Source: Lucinisca nassula (lineage: Eukaryota > Mollusca > Bivalvia > Lucinida > Lucinidae). Taken from it: a stretch of 64,000 bases of DNA. Where the stretch lies: contig OY757023.1 of the NCBI GenBank assembly GCA_963580285.1, forward strand, positions 92,963,108 to 93,027,107, written 5' to 3'. Positions 11,191 through 22,003 of this stretch are shown here, piece by piece. The position numbers and the translations under genes are program-made. How positions within the stretch are numbered: the first letter of the stretch is position 1; every line of letters begins with the position of its first letter. The notes beneath the pieces are model-generated. The model ran no database searches. It was not told where the DNA came from and saw only the letters and a program-made list of their open reading frames with translations.

Positions 11191-11755
11191 GGGAAGTCCC
11201 CTGGCTCCTTCTTGCCGTGTGGCAATACTCAAGGGTTTATGTCCTTATGGCCTTCCTTTGTTTGGGTTTCCATTATGGTCTGGTCGCTTATTGTTTGTAT
11301 TTCTTTCCCTTTGGTGTCTTTTATGGGTGGAGTAAGTTAATTGTATCAATTCCTGATCTTTGTTTTACTTCTACTTTGCATATCAGGGCTGTTTTGTTTG
11401 TGCCGTGTGGCGGCTGTAAAAGGTCTCCCCGTACATGCATTTAATGCTCTTATTTTTCCAATCCTCAGGGATTGCTTATACAATTATTGCTTTTCACTGT
11501 TCCATCAATTGACATCCTTTAGATACCTGTTGAAGGTCATTATTAAACCGATGTTCGTTCCTCGTTGTATAACAACTGCTTGTTTGACATCCCTGTACTT
11601 TAAGTAGACTAGGATGTTTTGTGGGCTTTTGTTGTACCTTCCTTCTATTCGAAGGAATCTTCTTCAGTAATTTTATATGCTGTTTTATTTATTTATTTAA
11701 TAACCGGTATGAACATCGCTTTAGTATTGACGGTATCACAACCTTACTAACCAAA

Positions 11756-14700
11756 ATGAGTATTACAAATACATTTAAAATATCAATATCACCCCTTAGG
11801 TTACACTCTGCTTCTTCTGTACGGATTCCCCATTCTATTAAGAACTTTAATACTATGTTGCCTTCGGTATTGGTTAGACCCTTAAATTTGTCTTCTGTAA
11901 CTTCAGTTAATCTCAAAGGAGCAGGCAATACCAATGTTTTTGGGAGTAGTCTTCGTATAAGACTATCTCCTCTCAAATCGCCCATCCTTCGAAAATATAC
12001 TAATCCGTGGAAAAGAAGTGGAATGTATCCCAGTATTTCTAAGTGCAATGCCAAGAGGTGCAGATGTTGTTCGCATTTAAGCACTGCGTCTACCGTTACT
12101 TCATCTGTAAACGGTAGACGCTTCTCTGTAGTTAACATGTCTGATTTGACATGACAGTCTACAGATTTAATTTATCTAATTACTTGACGTGCTACAAACT
12201 GTAATATGCAGTACGTCGGTCAAACTAACCGCATGCTTAAAACTAGATTGAACGAGCATTATCGTAGAATGAGTAAGCCTAAGAAAACTGACACTTTCTT
12301 GTACCGTCACTTTCGACGTACAGGTCATTCTGTAAATAGCATTGTTATACAACCAGTGGAAAAACTTTATTACGATGCAAATTCTACAACTAGATTCAAA
12401 ATAATCAAAAGACATGAAGCTGAATTGAAATGGATTAAATTTTTACAGACCCCTTTTCCACTGGGATTTAATGACAACATTTATCATGAGGGTAATATTT
12501 CCAGAATGCCGGACTTTGATATTTTCTCACTCCTGGAATGTCGAAAACGCAGAACTAGATCTCACGGCACCAGGAAAAATGGTAACTTTAAACGTAAAAC
12601 ACGTGCGTTTAAACGAAACAATACTAGACTGAAGTGACTGTCAATTATATTATTAAATCATGGACGCCACTCTATGCTTTCATTTTTAAGTTCATTACCC
12701 GTTTCTGTTTTACGTCTTCTGGACACCGAGGCGAATAAATTCTACGATAGTTCTCATCAGTTATATGATGCGGCTCTCTTAACTAGAGGCTATACTCAGC
12801 ATACTCTCCGTCCTTACATTGATTCTGAAATTAATCATAAACGCCATTTCTTCAAAATATCCTTCATTAATAAGGGTATGGATTTTATAGATTTGCCCAG
12901 TATCTTCCGTGAGAGATCGGTGCTTTCTTCCATTCCTGCTTATTTTCAAAATACTGAAACACCTATAATTTGCTATAAATATAACAAACCTGTTAGATCT
13001 ATCATTTTTAATTTCAATAAACTTGTTTCAGATCTTGATATTGATACTAATACTCCTGATTCATGTGATTGTAAAAACTCAAAGTATTGCTATCCTGCTG
13101 CTGGTCATGTAATTACTGGCAATTTGAAAATTATTCCTGATTCTAGGATAAGGAATATAATTTCTAAAGGACCGAAATATCGGTTTCCTTCTAAAATTGA
13201 TTTCAGTAAATGTAGAGATGAAATCGCTGCTTCCTTGAATGAATTCGGTAATCGATGGTGTAAGCGAGAGTATGTTGAGCATAAAGCCCTTAAGGACTGG
13301 AAACTTAGCATTTTAAAACTAGTAAATAAACGCATTTCTTTCTATTCTCAAAATACTAACTTATTACCTCCTAAGCCCAAGACGTCTTTACGTCATCTTA
13401 AACTAGGTATTCAAGAATTTCATAAGAAGTTTGTTTTGGCCCCTGCAGACAAGGCCGCTAACAACGTCGTCGTTGTGTGACGGCTCCACTATGTTAACAC
13501 GCTTAAGCAGGAGCTTGGTGGTACTATGGCCTATGAACTTCAGCCTTTAGCTGAAGAGAGAGTTATAGTAGATAAACATGTTTGTCTTTCAGCCACCAAG
13601 TTTGCTGTGTGTGTTAACGAAGGCCAAGACAAGCTTCCTACGCTATACTGGTTACCAAAACTTCATAAAAAACCTTACAAAGCACGGTTTATTGCAAATT
13701 CTAGCTCTAGCACTACCACTGAACTTTCTAAATTATTAACTTCATGTCTTACTGCTATTAAAACGCATGTAATTAAATATTGTGATAAAGTCTTTGAAAG
13801 ATCAGGAAGAAATCTGTTTTGGTCTATAAAAAATTCGAATGAGGTTTTAAATAAATTGAAATCTAGACATTTTCGTGCTTCTAGTCTGTCTACCTACGAT
13901 TTTTCCACTCTTTACACTACACTTCCTCATAATCTTATAAAAGAAAAGCTTAATGATTTAATTGAATGGACTTTTCACAGAGAAGATTCTCTCTATCTTG
14001 CATGTAATGTCAGAAATGCATTTTTCACTTCTAAAGAGCATAAGAATTATACACTTTGGTCATGTCAGAAAGTGTGTGATGCCCTCACCTTTCTACTTGA
14101 CAATATTTATATTAGATTCGGTACTAAGTTATTTAGACAAATTGTGGGTATTCCGATGGGTACTAATTGCGCACCTCTTGTGGCTGATCTGTTGAAAGAG
14201 ACTTCATTTTGTCGCTTTCCATTGATAACCAATCTGAAATTATTGAAGCTTTTAGCTCTACTTCTAGATATTTAGATGATTTATTAAATATTGATAATAC
14301 CTATTTTGATGGTTTGATCAGTCAGATTTACCCCCTTGAACTTCAGTTAAATAAAGCAAATTCTTCTGATACCGAGGCCCCGTTTTTGGATTTACATCTG
14401 TCTATTGTAGATGGATTTGTTTCGTGCAAAATTTATGATAAACGCGATGACTTTGATTTTGAGATTGTAAATTTTCCTTTTTTGGATGGTGATGTTCCTC
14501 GTGCGCCATCCTATGGCGTTTATATTTCGCAATTAATTCGATTTGCTAGAGTGTGTAGTCATGTAACTGACTTCAACACTCGTAATAAATTATTAACGGC
14601 TAAACTCCTTAATCAGGGTTATCGGTACCATAAACTACGCAAAGCCTTTTCAAAATTTTATAGACGCCATTCTGATATAATTTCAAAATTCAATATTGGA

Positions 14701-14967
14701 CTTAAATCTCTTCTGCAACAAGGTCTATCGGAACCCGAATTTTATGGTGACTTAGCATATAAATTCAGAAAAATATATAACCGCAATGACTTCAGCACCC
14801 AATTTCGTAAAATCATTCTTCGATATAAAAAGATTGGGTACAACATGGATATTATACGACAGACTGCATGCATGGTAGTTAACCCAATCACGGTTGGCAA
14901 CTTTGCTTCCCTCTTTAATTGCACGCCGGTGGGTCAGGCCTCAGATTCTATGACGGCTCCAACGTAA
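11756..14967 (+). CDS. Penelope/Naiad polyprotein A: GIY-YIG endonuclease + RT, with in-frame UGA
   Basis: One frame from the likely ATG, about 1070 codons, broken only by four TGA (12152, 12185, 12635, 13478; codons 133, 144, 294, 575) and one frameshift. Codons 153-157 read YVGQT, the start of the GIY-YIG endonuclease, with RLNEH and later RHFRRTGH. Codons 437-439 are CDC, the CxC linker mark of Naiad/Chlamys elements. RT follows: NNVVVV, YWLPKLHK (631-638), TYDFSTLYT (first catalytic Asp), GIPMGTNCAP and YLDD (14269). TGA codons sit where related proteins have Cys (for example LIYLIT-TGA just before YVGQT), so selenocysteine is the best reading. A 13-nt net deletion at about 14190 shifts the frame between GIPMGTNCAP and YLDD, so this copy should not make active RT. 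The start is uncertain: the frame is open back to about 11621. Confidence 0.85.
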
Positions 14968-15157
14968 AGGCTTATTGAGAATTAGAGAGATCTAATTCAA
15001 GGTAATGTTGGTTGGTGCCTGATGCTCTGTCTCTGGTCGGGCTCATCGGAGTCTAACTGTTGGTTTTCTTTTGCTCCAGCATTTCAGTGGTTTCTTGCTG
15101 TCGAGTCCTCACCGTTGTCTCACCTCTGTGGTTCTTTGATTTTTGTGTTCACGGAGA

Positions 15158-15221
15158 TGTTGCACTGATGAGTTAGGAGGCCTTCATGCGGACTGAACAA
15201 ATTATTTGTCTAAATCGCGAC
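15158..15221 (+). ncRNA. Hammerhead-ribozyme-like motif in pseudo-LTR (degenerate)
   Basis: CTGATGAG (15165-15172) is followed by a possible stem II (AGTT with GACT), then GAAC, a CAAA/TTTG hairpin and GTC (to 15210). A possible stem I pairs GTTGC (15159-15163) with GCGAC (15217-15221) across an unpaired AAATC. One A of the conserved GAAA is missing. It is in a Penelope pseudo-LTR, where canonical families carry hammerheads. Naiad-type elements are described as lacking canonical ones, so this may be a relic or chance. Cleavage is not predicted with confidence. Confidence 0.35.
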
Positions 15222-15921
15222 GGAAGTAAGGGCGAGGATTGTGGCCACGTAAAATCGATTTAAGCCCCCCAGTGGAAATCTTCCACTGACCGTTCCAAGG
15301 CGGCTCTTCTGTGGCGATTTACTTATGTTGTTGTTTGTTACTTACTGTGTGTATCACTTGTGTCTTTTGGTTTTGGATGGCCATATGGCCATTTTGTGGG
15401 AAAGTAACTGTCCTTATGGCCTTCCTTTGTTTGGGTTTCCATTATGGTCTGGTCGCTTATTGTTTGTATTTCTTTCCCTTTGGTGTCTTTTATGGGTGGA
15501 GTAAGTTAATTGTATCAATTCCTGATCTTTGTTTTACTTCTACTTTGCATATCAGGGCTGTTTTGTTTGTGCCGTGTGGCGGCTGTAAAAGGTCTCCCCG
15601 TACATGCATTTAATGCTCTTATTTTTCCAATCCTCAGGGATTGCTTATACAATTGCTTTTCACTGTTCCATCAATTGACATCCTTTAGATACCTGTTGAA
15701 GGTCATTATTAAACCGATGTTCGTTCCTCGTTGTATAACAACTGCTTGTTTGACATCCCTGTACTTTAAGTAGACTAGGATGTTTTGTGGGCTTTTGTTG
15801 TACCTTCCTTCTATTCGAAGGAATCTTCTTCAGTAATTTTATATGCTGTTTTATTTATTTATTTAATAACCGGTATGAACATCGCTTTAGTATTGACGGT
15901 ATCACAACCTTACTAACCAAA

Positions 15922-18900
15922 ATGAGTATTACAAATACATTTAAAATATCAATATCACCCCTTAGGTTACACTCTGCTTCTTCTGTACGGATTCCCCATT
16001 CTATTAAGAACTTTAATACTATGTTGCCTTCGGTATTGGTTAGACCCTTAAATTTGTCTTCTGTAACTTCAGTTAATCTCAAAGGAGCAGGCAATACCAA
16101 TGATTTTGGGAGTAGTCTTCGTATAAGACTATCTCCTCTCAAATCGCCCATCCTTCGAAAATATACTAATCCGTGGAAAAGAAGTGGAATGTATCCCAGT
16201 ATTTCTAAGTGCAATGCCAAGAGGTGCAGATGTTGTTCGCATTTAAGCACTGCGTCTACCGTTACTTCATCTGTAAACGGTAGACGCTTCTCTGTAGTTA
16301 ACATGTCTGATTTGACATGACAGTCTACAGATTTAATTTATCTAATTACTTGACGTGCTACAAACTGTAATATGCAGTACGTCGGTCAAACTAACCGCAT
16401 GCTTAAAACAAGATTGAACGAGCATTATCGTAGAATGAGTAAGCCTAAGAAAACTGACACTTTCTTGTACCGTCACTTTCGACGTACAGGTCATTCTGTA
16501 AATAGCATTGTTATACAACCAGTGGAAAAACTTTATTACGATGCAAATTCTACAACTAGATTCAAAATAATCAAAAGACATGAAGCTGAATTGAAATGGA
16601 TTAAATTTTTACAGACCCCTTTTCCACTGGGATTTAATGACAACATTTATCATGAGGGTAATATTTCCAGAATGCCGGACTTTGATATTTTCTCACTCCT
16701 GGAATGTCGAAAACGCAGAACTAGATCTCACGGCACCAGGAAAAATGGTAACTTTAAACGTAAAACACGTGCGTTTAAACGAAACAATACTAGACTGAAG
16801 TGACTGTCAATTATATTATTAAATCATGGACGCCACTCTATGCTTTCATTTTTAAGTTCATTACCCGTTTCTGTTTTACGTCTTCTGGACACCGAGGCGA
16901 ATAAATTCTACGATAGTTCTCATCAGTTATATGATGCGGCTCTCTTAACTAGAGGCTATACTCAGCATACTCTCCGTCCTTACATTGATTCTGAAATTAA
17001 TCATAAACGCCATTTCTTCAAAATATCCTTCATTAATAAGGGTATGGATTTTATAGATTTGCCCAGTATCTTCCGTGAGAGATCGGTGCTTTCTTCCATT
17101 CCTGCTTATTTTCAAAATACTGAAACACCTATAATTTGCTATAAATATAACAAACCTGTTAGATCTATCATTTTTAATTTCAATAAACTTGTTTCAGATC
17201 TTGATATTGATACTAATACTCCTGATTCATGTGATTGTAAAAACTCAAAGTATTGCTATCCTGCTGCTGGTCATGTAATTACTGGCAATTTGAAAATTAT
17301 TCCTGATTCTAGGATAAGGAATATAATTTCTAAAGGACCGAAATATCGGTTTCCTTCTAAAATTGATTTCAGTAAATGTAGAGATGAAATCGCTGCTTCC
17401 TTGAATGAATTCGGTAATCGATGGTGTAAGCGAGAGTATGTTGAGCATAAAGCCCTTAAGGACTGGAAACTTAGCATTTTAAAACTAGTAAATAAACGCA
17501 TTTCTTTCTATTCTCAAAATACTAACTTATTACCTCCTAAGCCCAAGACGTCTTTACGTCATCTTAAACTAGGTATTCAAGAATTTCATAAGAAGTTTGT
17601 TTTGGCCCCTGCAGACAAGGCCGCTAACAACGTCGTCGTTGTGTGACGGCTCCACTATGTTAACACGCTTAAGCAGGAGCTTGGTGGTACTATGGCCTAT
17701 GAACTTCAGCCTTTAGCTGAAGAGAGAGTTATAGTAGATAAACATGTTTGTCTTTCAGCCACCAAGTTTGCTGTGTGTGTTAACGAAGGCCAAGACAAGC
17801 TTCCTACGCTATACTGGTTACCAAAACTTCATAAAAAACCTTACAAAGCACGGTTTATTGCAAATTCTAGCTCTTGCACTACCACTGAACTTTCTAAATT
17901 ATTAACTTCCTGTCTTACTGCTATTAAAACGCATGTAATTAAATATTGTGATAAAGTCTTTGAAAGATCAGGAAGAAATCTGTTTTGGTCTATAAAAAAT
18001 TCGAATGAGGTTTTAAATAAATTGAAATCTAGACATTTTCGTGCTTCTAGTCTGTCTACCTACGATTTTTCCACTCTTTACACTACACTTCCTCATAATC
18101 TTATAAAAGAAAAGCTTAATGATTTAATTGAATGGACTTTTCACAGAGAAGATTCTCTCTATCTTGCATGTAATGTCAGAAATGCATTTTTCACTTCTAA
18201 AGAGCATAAGAATTATACACTTTGGTCATGTCAGAAAGTGTGTGATGCCCTCACCTTTCTACTTGACAATATTTATATTAGATTCGGTACTAAGTTATTT
18301 AGACAAATTGTGGGTATTCCGATGGGTACTAATTGCGCACCTCTTGTGGCTGATCTGTTGAAAGAGACTTCATTTTGTCGCTTTCCATTGATAACCAATC
18401 TGAAATTATTGAAGCTTTTAGCTCTACTTCTAGATATTTAGATGATTTATTAAATATTGATAATACCTATTTTGATGGTTTGATCAGTCAGATTTACCCC
18501 CTTGAACTTCAGTTAAATAAAGCAAATTCTTCTGATACCGAGGCCCCGTTTTTGGATTTACATCTGTCTATTGTAGATGGATTTGTTTCGTGCAAAATTT
18601 ATGATAAACGCGATGACTTTGATTTTGAGATTGTAAATTTTCCTTTTTTGGATGGTGATGTTCCTCGTGCGCCATCCTATGGCGTTTATATTTCGCAATT
18701 AATTCGATTTGCTAGAGTGTGTAGTCATGTAACTGACTTCAACACTCGTAATAAATTATTAACGGCTAAACTCCTTAATCAGGGTTATCGGTACCATAAA
18801 CTACGCAAAGCCTTTTCAAAATTTTATAGACGCCATTCTGATATAATTTCAAAATTCAATATTGGACTTAAATCTCTTCTGCAACAAGGTCTATCGGAAC

Positions 18901-19133
18901 CCGAATTTTATGGTGACTTAGCATATAAATTCAGAAAAATATATAACCGCAATGACTTCAGCACCCAATTTCGTAAAATCATTCTTCGATATAAAAAGAT
19001 TGGGTACAACATGGATATTATACGACAGACTGCATGCATGGTAGTTAACCCAATCACGGTTGGCAACTTTGCTTCCCTCTTTAATTGCACGCCGGTGGGT
19101 CAGGCCTCAGATTCTATGACGGCTCCAACGTAA
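15922..19133 (+). CDS. Penelope/Naiad polyprotein B: GIY-YIG endonuclease + RT, with in-frame UGA
   Basis: Same architecture as copy A, shifted by 4166 bp. UGA codons at 16318, 16351, 16801 and 17644 are all conserved, and no TAA or TAG interrupts the frame before the RT frameshift. YVGQT is at about 16378, CDC at about 17230, YWLPKLHK at about 17812 and YLDD at 18435. The identical 13-nt deletion (about 18356) shows that the deletion predates the duplication or was copied with it. The protein ends with TAA at 19131. The endonuclease half would be full-length if UGA is read through; the RT half is out of frame. Confidence 0.85.
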
Positions 19134-19323
19134 AGGCTTATTGAGAATTAGAGAGATCTAATTCAAGGTAATGTTGGTTGGTGCCTGATGCTCTGTCTCT
19201 GGTCGGGCTCATCGGAGTCTAACTGTTGGTTTTCTTTTGCTCCAGCATTTCAGTGGTTTCTTGCTGTCGAGTCCTCACCGTTGTCTCACCTCTGTGGTTC
19301 TTTGATTTTTGTGTTCACGGAGA

Positions 19324-19387
19324 TGTTGCACTGATGAGTTAGGAGGCCTTCATGCGGACTGAACAAATTATTTGTCTAAATCGCGAC
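19324..19387 (+). ncRNA. Hammerhead-like motif, copy B pseudo-LTR
   Basis: Same motif and spacing as at 15158-15221, with CTGATGAG at 19331. Solo copies at 22930, 25075 and 62027 (plus strand) and about 21400 (minus strand) keep the core with few changes. Confidence 0.3.
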
Positions 19388-19734
19388 GGAAGTAAGGGCG
19401 AGGATTGTGGCCACGTAAAATCGATTTAAGCCCCCCAGTGGAAATCTTTCCACTGACCGAACCAAGGCGGCTCTTCTGTGGCGATTTACTTATGTTGTTG
19501 TTTGTTACTTACTGTGTGTATCACTTGTGTCTTTTGGTTTTGGATGGCCATATGGCCATTTTGTGGGAAAGTAACTGTCCTTATGGCCTTCCTTTGTTTG
19601 GGTTTCCATTATGGTCTGGTCGCTTATTGTTTGTATTTCTTTCCCTTTGGTGTCTTTTATGGGTGGAGTAAGTTAATTGTATCAATTCCTGATCTTTGTT
19701 TTACTTCTACTTTGTTTGTTTGTGTTGATGTTTA

Positions 19735-19815
19735 ACGTCCCTGTTAGCACCATTTAGGTCATTTTGGAGACGTTCCTTCCGATTTTGTGACACTAATTTT
19801 CAAGGGACGGTAAGA
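19735..19815 (-). mobile_element. S3 SINE-like 3' fragment
   Basis: GATGTTTAACGTCCC, then TCATTTTGGAGACGTTCC: the 3' end of S3 in reverse. Followed at 19862-19895 by two copies of CTCGGCCCCTAACAAA, resembling the ends of the TIR element at 37778-39509. Confidence 0.6.
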
Positions 19816-19904
19816 ATCTCACAACTTCGCCTGCTTCACAAAAACGGTAACTGGACAACTCGGCCCCTAACAAACTCGGCCCCTAACAAACTCAAATGAC
19901 AGTC

Positions 19905-20980
19905 ATACACCAGGACCTTTGATTTGGTAAGTTAGTCCCTAGCTCTCACCAAAGAGATAAACTTAGCTACACTATCTTCCGCACCTTCAGCAGTGGATAT
20001 GATCGAATCGGGAATTGCATTCCAATCTCTAATGGTTCGAGGGAAGAACGATTCTTTAAAGATGTCAATTCTTGCAGCAGGGCTCTGGAATACCAGAGAA
20101 TGATGATTTCTACAGTACCTAGCTGGGGGAACAAGGTCAACTGTTTTAAAGCTGGCAACACCCTTTAGACCTTTGTTTAAAAGTATGAGCCTACTGTCTC
20201 TTCTGCTTTTCTTGAAAGACTCCCATCTTAGTTTTCCTAGTATTCCACTCTTGCTCCCAGTTTCAAAGCAGTAATTGATTGTTTCAAATCTAGCAACTCT
20301 ATTCTGAACTTTTTCAATTTCTTCGTTAAGGACCACTCCACTGGGGTCCCAGATGTAACTACCATATTCCAAGATTGGACGAAAAATTAAGTCCCTTATA
20401 TGCTGCCTCCTTCACATCCTGAGGACACTGATGAAGCTTTTGCCTCAGGAAGCCAAGCGTTCTTTTTTTTTTTTTTTTTTTTTTTTGCCTTATTACACAT
20501 GTTGCTAATGTATGTATTCCATCTCAAATCGTGTGTGATTGTCTCCCCAAGGTATTAAATGGAATTCACATTTTCGAAGACCGTTCCCTCTAAGGGGTAA
20601 GAAGTCTCAATTTTGTTGGTTCTCTTCCTAGATATCTGCTTTATATTGCATTTAACAGACTGAAATCTCAGGGACACCGGGCGATAATTACGAGCAAAAG
20701 CCCTATCTCCTGTTTTGAAGAGTGGGAAAATGTTTGATAGGAGTCATTCTTTGAAATTTCACTCGTATCGAGAGACTTTGGAATAGGTGTGCAAAGACTG
20801 GACCTAACTCTTTTGATATATAGTTCCTTCAGGACTCTAGGATGAAGCTCATCAGGTCCTAAAGCTTCACACGGGTTCAAGCCTTTCAGTAACTTGATCA
20901 CTCCCGCTGATGATACAACAATATTATCCATGAAAGGGGCCGATCGTCCAGTGAATGGAACCTCCTTCAACTCAGTTTTA
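19905..20980 (-). pseudogene. LINE (non-LTR) ORF2 fragment, internally deleted
   Basis: Minus-strand coding debris of a LINE reverse transcriptase protein. 20970-20670 reads LLKGLNPCEALGPDELHPRVL (start of RT). Next comes KRTNKIETSYPLEGTVFENV, then FLRQKLHQCPQDVKEAAYKG, then MEYGSYIWDPSGVVLNEEIE (20372) and the C-terminal FFPRTIRDWNAIP before the stop at 19932. The RT palm with its Asp pair is deleted, and an A-run (20463-20486 as T) interrupts the rest. This is the typical 3' half of CR1/Jockey-like LINEs, but the exact clade is not resolved. A dead copy. Confidence 0.8.
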
Positions 20981-21035
20981 TTAAACGCATCGTTGAATCA
21001 TTGAATTGACAATCTAGTTCCTCTGCCCTTTCAGA

Positions 21036-22003
21036 GTAGAAGTAAAACAAAGATCGGGAATCGATACAATTAACTTACTCCACCCATCAAAGACACCAAA
21101 GGCAAAGAAACACAAACATGAAGCGACCAAACCATAATGGAAACCTAAACAAAGGAAGGCCATAAGGGCAGTTACTTTCCCACAAAATGGCCATATGGCC
21201 ATCCAAAATAAAAAGACACAAATGATACACAAAGTAAGTAACAAAGAACAACATAAATAAACCGCCCCAGAAGAACCGCCTTGGTTCGGTCAGTGGAAAG
21301 ATTTCCACTTAGAGGAAAGATTTCCACTTGGGGGCTTAAATCGATTTTACGTGGCCACAATGTTCGCCCTTACTTCCGTCGCGATTTAGACAATTAATTC
21401 GTTCAGTCCGCATGGAGGCCTCCTAACTCATCAGTGCAACATCTCCGTGAACACAAATAATCAAAGAACCACAGAGGTGAGACAACGGTGAGGACTCGAC
21501 AGCAAGAAACCACTGAAAGGCTGGAGCAAAAGAAAACCAACAGTTAGACTCCGATGGGCCCGACCAGAGAGAGAGAGCATCAGGCACCAACCAATATTAC
21601 CTTGAATTAGATCTCTCTAATTCTCAATAAGCCTTTACGTTGGAACCGTCACAGAATCTGAGGCCTGACCCACCGGCGTGAAATTAAAGAGGGAAGCAAA
21701 GTTGCCAACCGTGATTGGGTTAACTACCATGCATGCAGTCCGTCGAAAAACATCCATGTTGTACCCAATCTTTTAATATCGAAGACTGATTTTACGAAAT
21801 TGGGTGCTGAAGTCATTGCGGTTATATATTTTTCTGAATTTATATACTAAGTCACCATAAAATTCTTGTTCCGATAGACCTAGAGTTATAAGTCCAATAT
21901 TGAATTTTGAAATTAAATCGGAATGGCGTCTATAAAATTTTGAAAAGGCTTTGCGTAGTTTATGGTACCGATAACCCTCATTAAGAAGTTTAGCCGTTAG
22001 GTT
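21036..22003 (-). pseudogene. 5'-truncated Naiad Penelope element
   Basis: Minus strand. The pseudo-LTR with end GTAGAAGTAAAAC at 21036 and the 3' UTR come first, then RT C-terminal sequence complementary to 14590-14967 (21650-22003), with several frame breaks. The element is truncated at 22003, where a Helitron-like tandem array begins. It keeps the hammerhead-like core at about 21390-21450. Confidence 0.85.

Larger units (their letters stand above)
11241..15547 (+). mobile_element. Penelope-like element, Naiad type, copy A
   Basis: Penelope-like retroelement. Layout: end of a pseudo-LTR (11241-11386), coding region (11756-14967), 3' untranslated region and full pseudo-LTR (about 15002-15547), which also starts copy B. 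The pseudo-LTR 3' end TTTACTTCTACTTT recurs at all solo copies in the window. Copies A and B are offset by 4166 bp and differ by only a few substitutions and one 3-nt indel (near 11480). The head-to-tail layout with shared pseudo-LTR is typical of Penelope elements. Confidence 0.9.
15404..19713 (+). mobile_element. Penelope-like element, Naiad type, copy B
   Basis: Tandem copy of A, starting in the shared pseudo-LTR and ending at 19713 with the pseudo-LTR 3' end TTTACTTCTACTTT. Beyond it GTTTGTTTGTG leads into an S3 fragment, so the array sits against an older SINE tail. Differences from A include a V/D change after GAGNTN and an S/C change in the SSSSTTTEL stretch. Confidence 0.9.

Noticed and set aside
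11689..12138. 149-codon minus-strand frame inside the Naiad endonuclease (also 15855-16304)
   Set aside because: Antisense shadow of the coding strand. The plus strand has the conserved motifs.
12152..13480. TGA codons as simple pseudogene stops or sequencing errors
   Set aside because: All four are TGA, all in phase, repeated in both copies, with similarity continuing across them and no TAA/TAG. Selenocysteine explains this better, though not proven.
14968..15547. SECIS element after the Naiad stop codon
   Set aside because: I searched by eye for an RTGA / AA / NGAN core with stems and could not find a convincing one. It needs a dedicated search, so it is not annotated.
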